Below are positions 12,026-24,474 of a stretch of DNA of 64,000 bases, piece by piece (positions within the stretch are counted from its first letter, which is position 1; each line of letters begins with the position of its first letter). The translations under genes and the position numbers were made by a program. The DNA comes from Ceriagrion tenellum (lineage: Eukaryota; Arthropoda; Insecta; Odonata; Coenagrionidae), in NCBI GenBank assembly GCA_963169105.1, contig OY720632.1, positions 188,046,448-188,110,447 on the forward strand. Reading direction: 5' to 3'. The notes below the pieces were generated by a model that saw only the letters and a program-made list of their open reading frames with translations, was not told the DNA's origin and made no database searches.

Positions 12026-12689
12026 TGTCTACTCGACAAAACAACACACGTTTTCCGATTTTTATTTTCCAATTTTTATTTTCCAGTCTTCAATCTTTTA
12101 CAGAGCAGTTCCTTTCAGCTTCCCGTCTATCTCATTCCCCCAAACCCAACAATCCCCTCTCCCCTTTATAAACAAACCTCTTTAAAAACCAAAAACATTT
12201 CAACCATTAAGCATACAATTCCACACTAAAATACATTAAAACACTTAAACAAAATGCTGCAAATTAAAACAAAATCAAAACATAAACAATAATTTAAAAA
12301 TCAGACGCATACTTTATGAAGACGTCCATGCTTAATGTTTTAGGCTTCCCTCGGCTTCCCATACCTCCTAAATTCACTTCAATGTCACCCATTGAATTTT
12401 CAAGTCCACACTATTTCAATCGGATTTTTGGGGCAGTTTTTTCTGGTTGCGTGTGAGGATTAGTTGTGTGATACTTCTTTCTCTCAATCTTTTATTTCTG
12501 ATCATATACCTTCGTTTCTGCCTTCGCATTTCTTTTTGTCATTTTCGAGATACGAGGTAAAAAATTATGGAGACAAGCAAAGCACAGATATGCCCATGCT
12601 ACTGACGGATACAAGCCAATTTAGAGTCCAGATCGTAAAATATTGTGAATTTTGACATAGTCATTTTAAAATCGTAAATTAAATAATCA
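12026..12689. other. intergenic, nothing recognised
   Basis: T-rich then A-rich sequence between the minisatellite and the 3' edge of the non-LTR element. No feature is supportable. Confidence 0.4.
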
Positions 12690-12699
12690 ACACTCCAGC

Positions 12700-14044
12700 T
12701 GAGCTTCAACATCCTTCTGTAGAGCCACATCTCCAGGGCTTCTAGCCGCCTTCTCTCTTGTTTTCTTATTACCCATGTTTCGCTCCCGTATAGGGCCACA
12801 CTCCAAACAAATGCTTTCATCATCCGTTTCCTTATTTCCAAACTAATGTTCTTGCTGGTGAGCAGCTTCTTTCTTAGATTGAATGCAATTTTGGCCTGAT
12901 GTATTCTCCTCACAATTTCCTTATGGCTTCTACCATCTCTGGTTATTCTTCTTCCCAAGTATTCAAATTCCTCTATTACTTCTAGCTTCTCTCCTCCAAT
13001 TCTTATTATTGGGGGTTTATATTGTTCATCATTACTGCAAACCATCACTTTGGTTTTGGCGTTTGTTTATTTTCATGCCATACTGATTACAGAAAATGCT
13101 ACCCATTGTGTTGAGCATCCTTTCTAGATCTTCTTTCGTCTCCGTGATCACAGCAATATCATCTGCGTAATGCAGCATATTTATCTTCTGTCCATTAACT
13201 TATATCCCCACCTCAGTAGTTTCGCGAACTTGGTCTACAGTTTCCTGGATGTAAGCATTAAATATAAGAGGAGAGAGAGCACATCCTTATCTCTCGCCTT
13301 TTCTGACTTTCGCTTCTTGCTTTTGATGAAAATTCCTTATCACAGCCATTTCGTTCTTATATAAGCTGAGTATCACCCGCATATCTTTATATTTTAGGCC
13401 TGCTTTCTTCAGCACTCTGAACATCTCTTTCTAGATAACATTGTCAAATGCCTTTTCCAGTTCAATGAAGGCAATGTAAGTAGTTTTATTTTTCTGCATT
13501 TGTTTTTAAATAAGAAGCTTCAATGCCAGAATCGCCTCTCTTCTTCCTGACACTCTTCTGAATCCAAACTGATCTTCACTCAGCATATCCTCTTCCTTTC
13601 CTTCAATTCTCCTCGGGATTATCTTTATGAGGATATTCGATGCATGCAATATTAGGCTTACATTTTCAGCAGCGTCGTTTTCATATTTTCACCAGCAATC
13701 TTGATTAGTTCTGAAGGTATCTCATCAATAACCATTGCTTTGTTCTCCTGTAAATCTATAAGGGCTTTGTCAAATTCTTCAAGCAGGATGTCGTCTCCTT
13801 TGTAATCCTCATTAACTTCCTCTTCCTTTCCTATTACACCCTCTGATAGAGGAGGTTCGTCATACAATTCCTCAATGTACCCTTTCCACCTCTTCCCCAC
13901 GTCTTCACCAAACAGCATTTTCCCCTCTCTATCTTCTATTGTGCCCGGTAATGTTGTTTTCCGTCTGTTAAAAAATTTGTTTGCAGTCCTGTAGGCTATA
14001 TCAGTTCTTCGTTTCTGCATATTTTCTTCCACTTCCCTGCACAT
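12700..14044 (-). pseudogene. reverse transcriptase domain of non-LTR element (frameshifted)
   Basis: Consists of a 128-codon piece (14,044-13,658) with the fingers region and 'DEIPSELIKIAGEN', a disrupted middle containing the YADD active-site box at 13,169-13,158, and a piece from 13,048 with the C-terminal 'LGRRITRDG', 'ALYGSETW' and 'WLYRRMLKLSW'. The catalytic aspartates survive but the frame does not. Confidence 0.8.
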
Positions 14045-14532
14045 TTCCTGAAGAAAACCTTCTTTTGCTTTCCTAGCTTCTCTGTTGACTAAGTTCCTCA
14101 GTCTTCTGTATTCAGCTTTCCCTTGTTCATCAATGGCGTTTTTGTATAGTCTTCTGTTTTCGATAAGCTGAATAACATCTGCTGTGATCCATTTCTTTTT
14201 GTTGTTGGATTTATTTTTCCCTGCTATCTTTTCTGCTGCTTTGTATGTACCGGCTTTAATTTGCTCCCATTCTTCTTTTACGCTGCCATGTTGGAAGTTT
14301 TCAGCAAGGTCGTCCGCTTCCTGTGCGTACTGTCTGGCGAGTCCCTCAGTTTTCAGTTTTTTGATTTCCCATTTGTTTACCTCCTTTATCTTAAGGCATT
14401 TAAATCTGAGTTAGCTTTTCATCAGGACCAGGTTGTGGTCGCTATCTATGTCTGCAGATGGGTAGCTCCTGCAGTCTTTCACTTGGTTCCTAAAACGTGA
14501 TTTCACTAAAATGTAATCGACCTGTTGTCTTC

Positions 14533-15104
14533 TTAAGTCTCCTGGGGCCTTCCAGGGGTATCTTCTTCTCTTGTGATGCTGGAAAGAGTGTTTGCAACAA
14601 CTAGTTGATGTCTCGAGCAGAACTCGATTAGTCGGGTTCCTCTTTCATTTCTTCTTCCAAATCCATAGTTGCCGACAATCCCTTCTTCTGGTTCTTCATC
14701 CACACTCGCATTCCAGTCCCCCATGACAATTAGGTTTTCATCTCCCTTAGCATGTTTGATCGCATTACTTATACCTTTGTATATTTCGTCAACTACCGCA
14801 TCCGCTTCTTTGGACGTAGGCATATACACTTGTATTATTACGGTGTCTTTTGGTCTAGTTTCCAATTTGACTAATATTATCCTGGAGCTATATTGCACAT
14901 ATCCCTTGACACGTGATCCAATGTTTCTTCTTAAAATTACTCCAGTTCCACCCACTCCTGGTCTGTCTTGATCAGTTCCGGTGTGAATGACTCTGTATTC
15001 ACCCGACCAGAAGTCTCCTGATTGGGGCCATCTCATTTTTGATATGCCAAGGATGTCAATTTCCAGTCGTTCCAATTCAAGTTTCAGGTTTTCTAGTTCT
15101 TACT
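14533..15104 (-). pseudogene. endonuclease domain of non-LTR element
   Basis: Open frame of about 180 codons from the listed ATG at 15,075, extendable in frame to a stop near 15,105. It shows exonuclease-endonuclease-phosphatase signatures: the metal-binding DILGISK.RW region, 'IIQVYMPTS', and GDWNASVDE, in which D and N are catalytic in this fold. The sequence ends after 'NTLSSI', just before the SDH-containing end of the domain would be expected. This is a fragment of the retrotransposon ORF and not a host gene. Confidence 0.8.
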
Positions 15105-15107
15105 AAT

Positions 15108-16984
15108 TAATACCCGTCGCGTTATCTGGTTAAGTTCAATATGGTTCAAATAAACAGATGGAGCCATTCTATATCTGACGAAGTTTTGCACTTATCGGTT
15201 TAAGTTTTAGCGACAAACCTTTTTTTTATTTTAAACGACGTAAAATTATGTACATTTCTATTTGCCATTCAACCAATATTGGGTATATTTATTTTACTTC
15301 CTCTTATTTTAGAGCACACATAATGAAATAAAGATTAAGTTTTTCTATTCTTTTATTTTACAATGAAAATGAAACTTTTTCAATAATTTTTTCATATAAA
15401 AGAACATTAAAATATGACAAATAAAGAAATTTTGAACATTTATACGCATTTATATCTGTTAAAGACTTTGAAACTAAGATTTTACTGTAAAAGTAAATTA
15501 AAACACATCTTATTCTTGAAAAATTCATAAATCAGATAATTATATGCAGGGACAAAGGAAATGCAGTAATTTTATGTATTGAAATATGAATATCATAAGT
15601 ATTCTTTTTATTTAAACATATTCAAATGAAAATAAAAAACACGTTTTATCTGTATGTCTTGATGTCATTTCCTACACTTAAATACAAACAAGAATCAATA
15701 TTGCAGGACTTTTTGAGATGTTCAATAAATTTTGACACTGATTCTGAAACAAGTTTTTTATTATCAGTATCCACCACCAAAAATTCAATCAACATAATTC
15801 TACTTCATTGTTTTTGTTCACGTGGGCCAAATCAGCGAGAATACAATGCATTGCGATACGAATAAATTTTCCTTAAAAGTGAATATTTTAAAATAAAAAA
15901 TACGTTTAAAGCACAATGAAAATTACTGAAAGATTTAAAGTAAAAGCAAAGAACATGTAGCCAAATGTTATTTTCTGACAAAATACGAAATGTGATTTGG
16001 TGGATTGCTTATTTTTGCCGTTTCCAGGAACTCTGCTGGTCTTCCAGTCGAGTTTCTTGTCACCCCTACCAGAAAACCACTTATTTCGCCACCATGTCAC
16101 ATGATTTTCAGCTATCCTCGGGTATTTTCTAGCAGCTTCTAAGTGAGGAATAGAAAATAGACGTATTAGAACACAGAAATATTTTATGGTTAGTTAGAAT
16201 GTTTGCTATTAAAATTTAATGGCTCAACATAACCGCGGATGCACATCATCATGGCTCAATTACTGAGACGAAGAGAAATAATTTCATCTATTCACGAAGT
16301 TTAGTATATAATTAAAAATTGCCAAGAAAATTAAATATACATAAGTTCCCCATTCCACACAGAAAATATTTAGCTTTTAGAATTTCAGGAAATTAATCCA
16401 AAACTCTCTACATTTAATAGGCTATTGTTGAACAAAACTATCCCTCGTTTTATCATAGCAAAATATCAAATTGATCCATAAATGACCAAACTGAATCATT
16501 TGCATTGACCGGAACATACTGCGGTTTGGATAACGCGTAAAGGCTTTGAAGTCAGAATAATTAATTTTGCCATTCTTTGTTATTTATGGATGTTTCATCC
16601 CATATGTAATTTTATAAAAATTTTCATCTTAAAAAAATCATTGTAACTACTTTTGAAGAATGTCTATTTTCGATGATAAGTCATTAGACACTAACATAAT
16701 TTTGAATATGTAGTGTGCAGATTATTCCATGGGTTAATACTTGCCAATAATTTTGTTAAAAAATGTCTCAAACGGGCACCCTGTTTCGCATTTTTATAAC
16801 TAAACGGAGTGTGTTCCTTTGTTATGCCTATTGTTACTCAAGGAGACAACGCAACTTGGTATCGGAAGTTCCCGGGTCAAAATTAGCAGCACGTGATGAC
16901 ATTACTCCCAGGAAAGCTTGACAGTTATTGTTCGATGACGCTCTACGAAATTTAATACTAGTGAACACAAATGAGGAAATACAA
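15108..16984. other. intergenic, AT-rich
   Basis: Very AT-rich. Short frames only. The 5' flank of the piggyBac relic probably begins somewhere after 16,780, but no terminal repeat was found. Confidence 0.4.
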
Positions 16985-18245
16985 CGTTTAGAAATTGCAG
17001 TAACCCAGTCATATCACGGTGATTTACACCTTGAGGAAATGGATGCATTTTTTGGACTCTTTTGGGTATTTTTCAGGGGTGCAGAAGACATGCAACACTA
17101 ACCTCTATGGACTGTGGCGTGCTGAGTTTAGATCTACTCTGTACAGATGTGTGTATGTCTCTGAAGCGATTCCTGTTCCTGACATCATCACTGCGTTTTG
17201 ATGATAAAAACACGAGATCCCAGCGCAGGGAAGTTGATAAATTTTCAAATATTCGAGAAATTTGGGAAGGCTTTGTAGAGGAATGCAAGAAATATCACAC
17301 GCCCCATGAATACTGCGCGGTCGACGAGCAGCTCCTTGGGTTCCGTGGCCGTTGCCCATTTCGAGTATATATGGAGGGAAAGCCAGATAAGTACGACATA
17401 CAAATTGTTATGCTGAATAAGGCGAGAACAATTTTCATGGCCAATGCTTCTCCTTACGTAGGTAAAACAGTTCCGACACTCTATGTCAGGACGTTGTCAT
17501 CATCACATAAATATTACGTGTGATGACAGGTTCACTTCTGTGGAGCTTGTGAAGAAGATGCAGGAAGATTTTTCAATCACGATCTTGGGTACTATTCCCA
17601 AAAATAAGTGTCGAATTCCGCCGAGTTTTACAAGTAGTGCAGCTTTTGGATCTTCACAATTTTCCTTGGACCCTGATATGATACTTGTGTCGTACGCACC
17701 CAAAATAAATAAAATGGTGCTTTTACTGCCATCTCTCCATTTGGATAGAGCCATCGATGAAGATAGTGGAAAGACTGAGATCATCGCGTCATACAATTCA
17801 ACTGAATGAGACACAGACACATTTGACCAACTCTGCCATGAATACACCACAGCAGAAAAAAACCCTTCGAAGGCCTTTGCGAGTTTCCTGCCGAATGCTG
17901 GACCAGGCTGGTGGGAGCGCAATGGTTTTTTTATTTCTATAATGAGAATAATGCAGAGATGAACTGTAGAACATTTTTGAAGTCTTGATCATTGTCACTC
18001 TTTGAACCATTTTAGCGGCAGCGCGTTTTGAAGACGACGTTGCGTGCATCAACAAGGAACTCAATTCAGGAAATTTTACACATGGAAGACACTTTAGCAC
18101 AGCAACGAGAGCCTCTACATCAGAAGATTCGATGCAGCTTTTGCCCCAGGGAAAGGGATAAAAAAAACTGAACTCCTATGCTCATCATGTGGCTCTGCCA
18201 TGAGCGACGAGCACAGGAGTACCCTGTCTGTGTCTACCTGTACTG
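16985..18245 (+). pseudogene. piggyBac transposase, multiply broken
   Basis: Pieces in shifting frames read in the order of the DDE_Tnp_1_7 (piggyBac) family. 'LHLEEMDAFFGLFW' (about 17,025) comes first, then a frameshift, 'SLRFDDKNTR' (about 17,190), 'YCAVDEQLLGFRGRCPFR' with the first catalytic Asp (about 17,325), 'NITCDDRFTSVELVKKM' with the second (about 17,515), and 'DTFDQLCHEYTTAEK' with the conserved DTFDQL Asp (about 17,815). A C-terminal cysteine-rich zinc-binding tail follows ('RCSFCPRERDKK', 'LLCSSCGSAMSDEH', 18,131-18,220). At least three frame changes and a TGA before DTFDQL make it inactive. An AATAAA-like signal (about 18,545) follows. TTAA-flanked termini were not identified. 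Confidence 0.85.
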
Positions 18246-19294
18246 GAGTGTAATATGAACTATATAGGTACAGTGATAAAATTTTATTTGGCTGTTTTTA
18301 TGAATTTCACTAAACAACATATGTATTTTAAACTATTTTAGCTGGAACAAAAGAATTTAAATGAAAATATCGATAAAATCTTAGATGATTTTGACTTAAA
18401 TGTATCGCTTATTTCAAATGTTGTGATAAGAGTATTTATTAAAGATACTATTTCCCTGTATTTTTTAAACCAAACCTTCTAATGCTGTGCGTAATGTGTA
18501 GGAGAAGGTAGATATCGCATTATTTTAATATTTAGTGTCAGTAAATAAATTTTGATTTCAACAATGTCGACTACATTTTCTACTACTCCATTATAAAAAA
18601 GTATTTTTAAATTCAAGTTAACTATCGTTAAAAATTAATATTGTAAAGACTGCTGAGAAATGATGTGTATCATATTCGCAAAAAAACAAAAGTAACTTGG
18701 CGAAATAAAAGTAATAACTTTCATAGGGTCCGCTGGACCCCGGTGTGCCTTTGACTTTACTCTAAGGAAGTTTTCCCTTCTAGGTATAAGTTATGTATTT
18801 CGAAAAAGGTATGTTTTCAATAGTCCGATCGCGAATAGGTAACACTTAAATGCCCATGTAAGGTGTTAAACATTCTTAAATAATTTTTAGCAAAGGTTAT
18901 TAAATGGTATGACTGTTATATTAAATTCAAGCCTTAAGGACTCATTTTAAGTAATGAATTACCACAACATGAATATAATGATCCTTAAATGAACGTTTTG
19001 TTGTTACTCGTACAATTTTCCTCGCATCGTCATTCGGAATAAAAATATTATTTCAGTAAATTAGTGCTCTGAATTCGAATTTCAAAATAAAAAAAACAAT
19101 AAATACGCTTCACGCTGTTGATTCGATCGTTTTAGCGTTATTGCACGCACTGCTATACACCTTCGTGATGTACGCGTGACACACAATCTCATTTAATCAA
19201 ATGGCTTTTGACAATTTCCTATTCGAATAACGGTCGTTTTTTACGTAACTTTGTGTACTTTTTCTTGAATGGACGAGTAATTGTAAAAAGATAA
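18246..19294. other. piggyBac 3' flank / intergenic
   Basis: AT-rich. Contains the palindrome GGGTCC-GCT-GGACCC (18,726-18,740), possibly a subterminal inverted repeat of the piggyBac element, though no matching left copy was found. Confidence 0.35.
18726..18740. repeat. 15-bp GC palindrome, candidate piggyBac subterminal repeat
   Basis: A perfect 6-bp inverted repeat around GCT in AT-rich DNA, about 0.5 kb beyond the transposase relic. Some piggyBac families have GC-rich inverted repeats near their ends. No partner was seen. Confidence 0.3.
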
Positions 19295-19324
19295 TTACGA
19301 AACGATGTTTTCTTTCGAACGTAC

Positions 19325-20614
19325 CTTGGTCTCATTGTTGAGTGTTGCCACCACGTGTCCATCGTAGTATTCGAGGAGCAACGGGAGTTGTTCACTTAGT
19401 TGTGACCGTCCGTCCGAAGATCCATATAAGGCGATCATCATTGGGACGGACGATGCCAAATATATCTCCTTGCTCTGTTGAGTCAGTCTACTCACTGCAA
19501 TTTTGAACCTCCAATCCAGATTCACTCCGTCTCTGTCCTTCCTCTCCGCCTCCTCGAGGATTCCCTTGAATCGCTTTCCGTCGCCCGAATACGGAAGTCC
19601 TTTGTTTTTGAATGCAAAATATATCGACATCTGCGACAATACAGGGGCTAGAAAGTGAATTATGTTTCTCTCATCCCATTTCCCACTTGCGTACGCCTTT
19701 CGTTCTTCAAAATCGGCGAACGAAAAAAAATCGCTTCCTCTCTTTTCTCTCCCGTCGTGATCTTTCAATGTCCATTTCATTCCTCCTATTCTATCAGATG
19801 CAAAATCCACTAAAATCTTGACGCTCGATTGGAATTGAAGAAATCCAAGAATGGACGCAGTGAGGCGATCCTCGTCGTACAACATTTCGTACGATCTCTT
19901 CATTGTCGAAATGTTCTCTTCGTTCCTTGGCTTCACTTCCGTCTTCCGCATCATTGCCTCGATGCAATGTTCTCTAAGGCTCACAGTACTGGATATAATT
20001 ACCCTTTCAAGAATCTCCTTTAAATTCTGCACTTCCTCAGTTACTTTCCGATTCTGAGACAGTAACTTTTTTGATATCTCGATTCCATTAGCAATATCTG
20101 TCTTCTGAATTACAATGGATTCCTTAATAGAAGCAACTTCCTTGGACAGTATAGCGTTTGTTATATCCAATTCTCTCTTAAATACTTCTTGAAAATGTTT
20201 TGAGAGTTCAGCTAACAAATCTTTAAAGCCGTTCATTAAATCGGTTGTTATTTTTCTCGATTCATAATTTCTTGGTGGGCAACTGCTTCGTATGAATTGC
20301 ACCATTTGTTTGATCTCTTCGTAATCCTTGTCCCCAGGGTATCTGTTGACCATTTCTTCTGCAATTTGAAGTGGACATTTACCTTCCTTGTCTCCGATTG
20401 AAGTGTCACCGCCCGCTTCAAGAATCTCGCGAACCCAATCTTGCTTGCCCAACATCACCGCTTGGTGAAGCAACGTCCTCTCGCTCGCGTTCTTTACGTT
20501 TATATTTCGAAGATTTTTCAGATCTTGGACATATCCATCCACGGGGCCCGTGATCATTTGTGCGAAGAGTAACTCCTCAAGTTCGACATCCAGAGAGATT
20601 TGACGACCGTCCAT
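19325..20614 (-). CDS. ankyrin-repeat/coiled-coil protein, coding exon
   Basis: An uninterrupted 430-codon frame runs from ATG 20,614 to a strong splice donor, AAG|GTACGT, at 19,325/19,324 in phase 0. If unspliced it reads on nine more codons to TAA at 19,295 (439 residues). Residues about 43-90 match an ankyrin repeat ('RTLLHQAVMLGKQDWVREIL'). Residues about 125-215 are charged and heptad-like with no prolines, probably a coiled coil. Residues 230-430 are a compact soluble-looking region that I do not recognise, and there is no signal peptide or membrane segment. It is the longest non-transposon frame in the window and has no inactivating change, so I take it as a host gene. The partner exon downstream was not found. 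The upstream acceptor could be at the TGCAG near 20,661, linking it to exons at 29.8-30.6 kb. Function is unknown. Confidence 0.7.
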
Positions 20615-23128
20615 TTTTTTGCCGAGTGATTAGCTAACGGTTTATAACCTATCTAGTAACTGCAGGATGTAGTGTTCTTCACTTGACCAGTAGATTGATC
20701 GCTTAGCAGCAGTTCAGCAGTTCTCGAAATCACAATGGTCAGTTTCAGCTGGTATATTTCTGTGGATAAAAACAGAAATCACTAATTTAGTTTCATTTCA
20801 AGCTTTATTCCTGAAATATATTAACATGTACAACTAAGGATGATCTCATAGGACCTGTACTAAAACTTTCATTTGCTGTCGGTTAATAAGAAAAGCTTTG
20901 CTCGTTTCATTTAGTCTGAGAAAGCAATAACAATTATTTTTGGGATTGTATTAATATTCAAATGATTTATATTTCTGTTTATTAAAATGCCCACAACTTT
21001 AATAAATGGAAAATTTTCATGGAATAAAAAAATGAATGATTTTCAAATACTGCTCCTAGAGATCATCAATTATAATGAGATTCACAAGCCATCGGCTGAT
21101 GAATGTCTAATCTCTGCCGAAGGTTGTTTTTGGATTAGATTACGATATACCCTAACATAAATTTTTTTTAAAATATTGGGTTGAGTCGTGTATCCTGCAG
21201 CAAAAATGAAACAATTTCTTTTGCTCAATTTCATAAAGAGTTCCCTGAATTCATCAATTTTCATTTATTACGACAGAAACTACTGAACACAGATGAGGGT
21301 GATGGCATTTGTGAGAAAATGAATCAAACAGAAATTAGTCAGGTCTGAGATTTTGCATTAGACTTAAAGATTAAATGAGTAGCTTAACTAGTTTAAACAC
21401 TTGTTTCATCGAATTGCATTCACACTTAAATTTTCACATACAATGTAATTAATTGTGATTTATGTATTTCTTCCTACAGCCCAAAATGTCTTTTATTGCT
21501 TTATCTTGCAATTTGATATTCAAAACTTAAAATGTAAGAATATAAAAAGGTAATTCATGGCGATAAAAGTTTGAAATATTGCAAAATTCTGCATTTCTCT
21601 ATTGATTACGAATTATATTTAACACCTTACCTCTCAATTCCTCATTTTAAATGTCATGGAAGCTACAAATTTTCCTCGATTTTCTAAAAGCATTTCAAAA
21701 ATCAATCGTCAGGTTTATAAGTTTACCCCATACTTATAAGTGCATTGCTAGGTAAAATTTTAATTTTTAGGCATCATCTCAATGCATTGATCACCAAGGG
21801 AGAATAAATATAAGACTTAGAACATTTGATGGAAATTAACCGCCATTTAGTTTATTTTTTCAGGCAATACATATCCTTTGAATACCATGACTGTCCACAG
21901 CGTCACCTTTTAAAATGTCACTCGCAAATACACTCCCGCAAGGAAAATGACATTAGAAAAATGTTTAACTTTGAGCATGTCTCGAACGCAGACCACTCGA
22001 TAATAATGTAAATTTCTTAAACCAAAAAGTGGCTTAAAATACACATTTTCTAAAAAAATAAGAAAAAACGTGAAAAAGTCATCATAACACGGATTCGGAA
22101 ATTTAGAGATACAAAACCTGAACAAATACTATAATTTGATGACCGTTGAGTCCCCTTTAATGCTGCACCTTATGATTAAGCATATCGTGTTTAGAGAGTC
22201 GCATTTATATGCGTAACTTCACATTGCATGTCCGACAGCATTAAGCATGAATTTAAAATTTGTAGTGTCGTTGCAGCCCACAATAATTTCCAATACCAGA
22301 AGAAGTCTCTGCAACTGAGCTGACCAAAGAATATTGACCTGATGGAGATAACTTGATTTGAGCCAAAATTAAAGCGAATGGTTTTAACTTAGTAAAGTTT
22401 TGGACTTTGAACGCAATTTTATTTTTTAAATATTTTTACCCAACGTTATCACACAGCATCTTTCTATAACCAGCGGCAAAGGTGGTCTTTCATACAGCTA
22501 ATGGGGTTTGTGACGCAAACATTTAATACATACTGTATCCTGAACTTTTTGAGGAGATAAACTTCTATTGGATGACAAAATGAAGATTCGCATCGAAACA
22601 TGTCTCTGATTATATGTACTTTATGTTTGACATCGTCAATAAACTGCACATGTTCATCAATGAGAGCTAAACACAGTGAAATAAAAGCCTGGAATTAAAA
22701 TAATTGTCATTCATTCAAGAATATGTGGCATACACAGAAAAATACTTTTTGATTACTGTGTAAAATTTAATTGTACGACTATGCTGACCATACAGGATCA
22801 ATGAAAGCTATTCAACCAGAGAGGGTAGTGCTTTGTTTAGCGGTAAATTACGAGTTACAACACTTTTCCATTCAAAACTTTTACAATACAATATTATATA
22901 CGGGAACAAATTATCTAAACACAGTTGACAAAGAACGACTAACGGCCTAGTTGTCAGTGTAAATATCATGGTTTTGTCTTGAAGCAAGCGTAATTACGAG
23001 ATTTTTTCACAGTGGAAAAATATTAGACTCATTTACCACCCAGCAGGATTTTGCTAAAATATATGCGTTGAGGCTTTAAAATGCATCTTAAGCAGCAGTT
23101 ATGTGATCTGCCTATTTTTACTTAAATA
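20615..23128. other. 5' flank or intron upstream of the ankyrin exon
   Basis: AT-rich and non-coding. The first 150 bases could be 5' UTR of the ankyrin gene. No repeat with clear ends was recognised. Confidence 0.4.
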
Positions 23129-23140
23129 CTAGCAAAGGTA

Positions 23141-23159
23141 CCCGTTGGAATTCAACGGG
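23141..23159 (-). other. Helitron 3' terminal hairpin
   Basis: A 7-bp perfect stem, 5-nt loop, 9 nt before the CTAG terminus. This is the expected termination signal of rolling-circle transposition. Confidence 0.7.
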
Positions 23160-23233
23160 GGATGAAATAAATACAGGGCATATAGGTTGTAAGTTCAAGT
23201 CACTCATGAGGTGTATTATTTTCCTAGGCAAAT

Positions 23234-23577
23234 CAGCTATAGTTTTAGTTTTATTTTTTAATTCAGCAGATGAAAATCGCATTATATTATGCTTACCTAG
23301 TTTCGGCATTCTTTTGCAGTAACATACGGAAACTAAACTACAGGCCAATTGCATTCCAGAGGATAGTCGCATTAATATAACATCGAGGCATTTTCCTGTT
23401 TTACTCAGCTATAATTTTAGTTTTATTTTTTAATCCAGCAGATTAAAGCCGCATTATATTATGCTTACCGAGTTTCAAAATTCTTTTGCAGTAACAAATG
23501 GAAAAAAACTACAGGCCATTTGCATTCCAGAGATCCATTCCGCATTACTATAACATCGTGGCATTCTCCTGTTTTAC
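23234..23577 (-). repeat. 172-bp internal tandem repeat of Helitron (two units)
   Basis: Units start at 23,234 and 23,406 with the shared CAGCTATA(G/A)TTTTAG start and are clearly diverged, so this is an old duplication. The copy at 61-62 kb has one full unit and then the first bases of the next before it is truncated, which suggests the duplication is a feature of the family. Confidence 0.75.
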
Positions 23578-24413
23578 ATGGGTCCAAAATAAAGTAGTCA
23601 ATTTTAAATGAATTTTGTTAATTTTAGGCAAAAGTATCCCTGAAAATATCGCAATCGGCAAACTTTCAGTATACGACCTAGATTTCCGCTGTAATACCTA
23701 TCTCTAGATATAAATCCCAGCCGACATTGAAAAGTTCCCATTTCCCTTCTCAAGGTAATGCTAATTCCACGGTTACCAAGGAAATATCCTATTGTTGACA
23801 GAAGTAAAATTCATGACTTTGATATTAAAAACGCGATTTCTACGGAACTTTTATTCGTAAATGAAAAAAATAAGAAACTGCAATTCTTTATCCATCTCAT
23901 TGCGGAAACTATAGCCTTCTATCTTTAGTAGGACTAATTAAAATATGCAAAAAGAGAAAACTCTGCACTTGAACCAAAATGTTTAGACTTGAGGTTTTCA
24001 AAGACACAAGACACCAGACGGCCCAATGCGCTGCCCTTGGGGCCTTTCTTATAGTCCCAATTTTCTCAAAAAAACTGTACTGATTCAATGTGTGAAAATT
24101 TTACTAGAATCGGTACTCTCGTTCAATACTTATGAGGCTTTTAAGAAAGCATTCTTTTGGAACCTTGGGCCCTCTGGGGCCCCAGCGTGACTTACCATGA
24201 TTGTTGTACATTCAGTATAGGTATATTTTACGTGTTTCTAATACAGGCAAGAATTATCTTCCAGGGCCAATTTTTGCGATGAAAGGGCCCACTTGAGGGT
24301 CTTTTAGGGTTCCAAGGCCCTTGTTCTATGGCCTATGCGTGAATCAGGTATATCAAGTATCTTCCTGCCAAATTGTGTTTCAATCAATTCAGTGTTTATG
24401 AGTGATTGAGTAA

Positions 24414-24448
24414 CAGGCAGACAGACAGACCCACAGACAGACAGACAC
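24414..24448 (+). repeat. CAGA tetranucleotide microsatellite
   Basis: A run of imperfect CAGA units near the Helitron 5' end. A shorter version is present at the corresponding place in the second copy. Confidence 0.7.
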
Positions 24449-24474
24449 CTCTAGATTTTTATATATTAGTAAGT

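Larger units (their letters stand above)
12690..15107 (-). mobile_element. non-LTR retrotransposon (RTE-like), broken
   Basis: On the minus strand the order is an apurinic/apyrimidinic-type endonuclease (from about 15,104 to 14,533; 'DILGISKMRW', 'VMGDWNASVD', 'RGTRLIEFC'), then reverse transcriptase. The RT carries 'KAMVIDEIPSEL' near 13,710, the catalytic YADD box at 13,169-13,158, and a C-terminal thumb region with 'EYLGRRIT', 'YGSETW' and 'RRMLKLSW' (13,048-12,700). RT homology stops abruptly near 12,695, and the 5' side begins after a stop near 15,105, so both ends look truncated. Endonuclease and RT pieces lie in different frames with stops between them. The type is RTE or a close relative by the combination of APE endonuclease and this C-terminal block; the clade is uncertain. 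The element is inactive. Confidence 0.85.
23129..24474 (-). mobile_element. non-autonomous Helitron, near full length
   Basis: Read on the minus strand, the 3' end shows the Helitron signature: a 7-bp-stem hairpin CCCGTTG-AATTC-CAACGGG (+ strand 23,141-23,159), then a short spacer and CTAG directly followed by T (CTAG at 23,132-23,129, host T at 23,128). The 5' end begins around 24,474 with (T/A)CTTACTAATATATA, then a CTGT-rich microsatellite. The second copy at 61,176 begins with TCTTACTAATATATA after A, as expected for A|T insertion. The element is about 1.35 kb and has no Rep or helicase frame, so it must move in trans. It contains an internal tandem duplication with a 172-bp period (23,234-23,577). 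Confidence 0.75.

Noticed and set aside
11855..12229. Overlapping + strand frames of 102-124 codons
   Set aside because: They are created by the CGGGT minisatellite and a T-rich flank, with three frames open at once.
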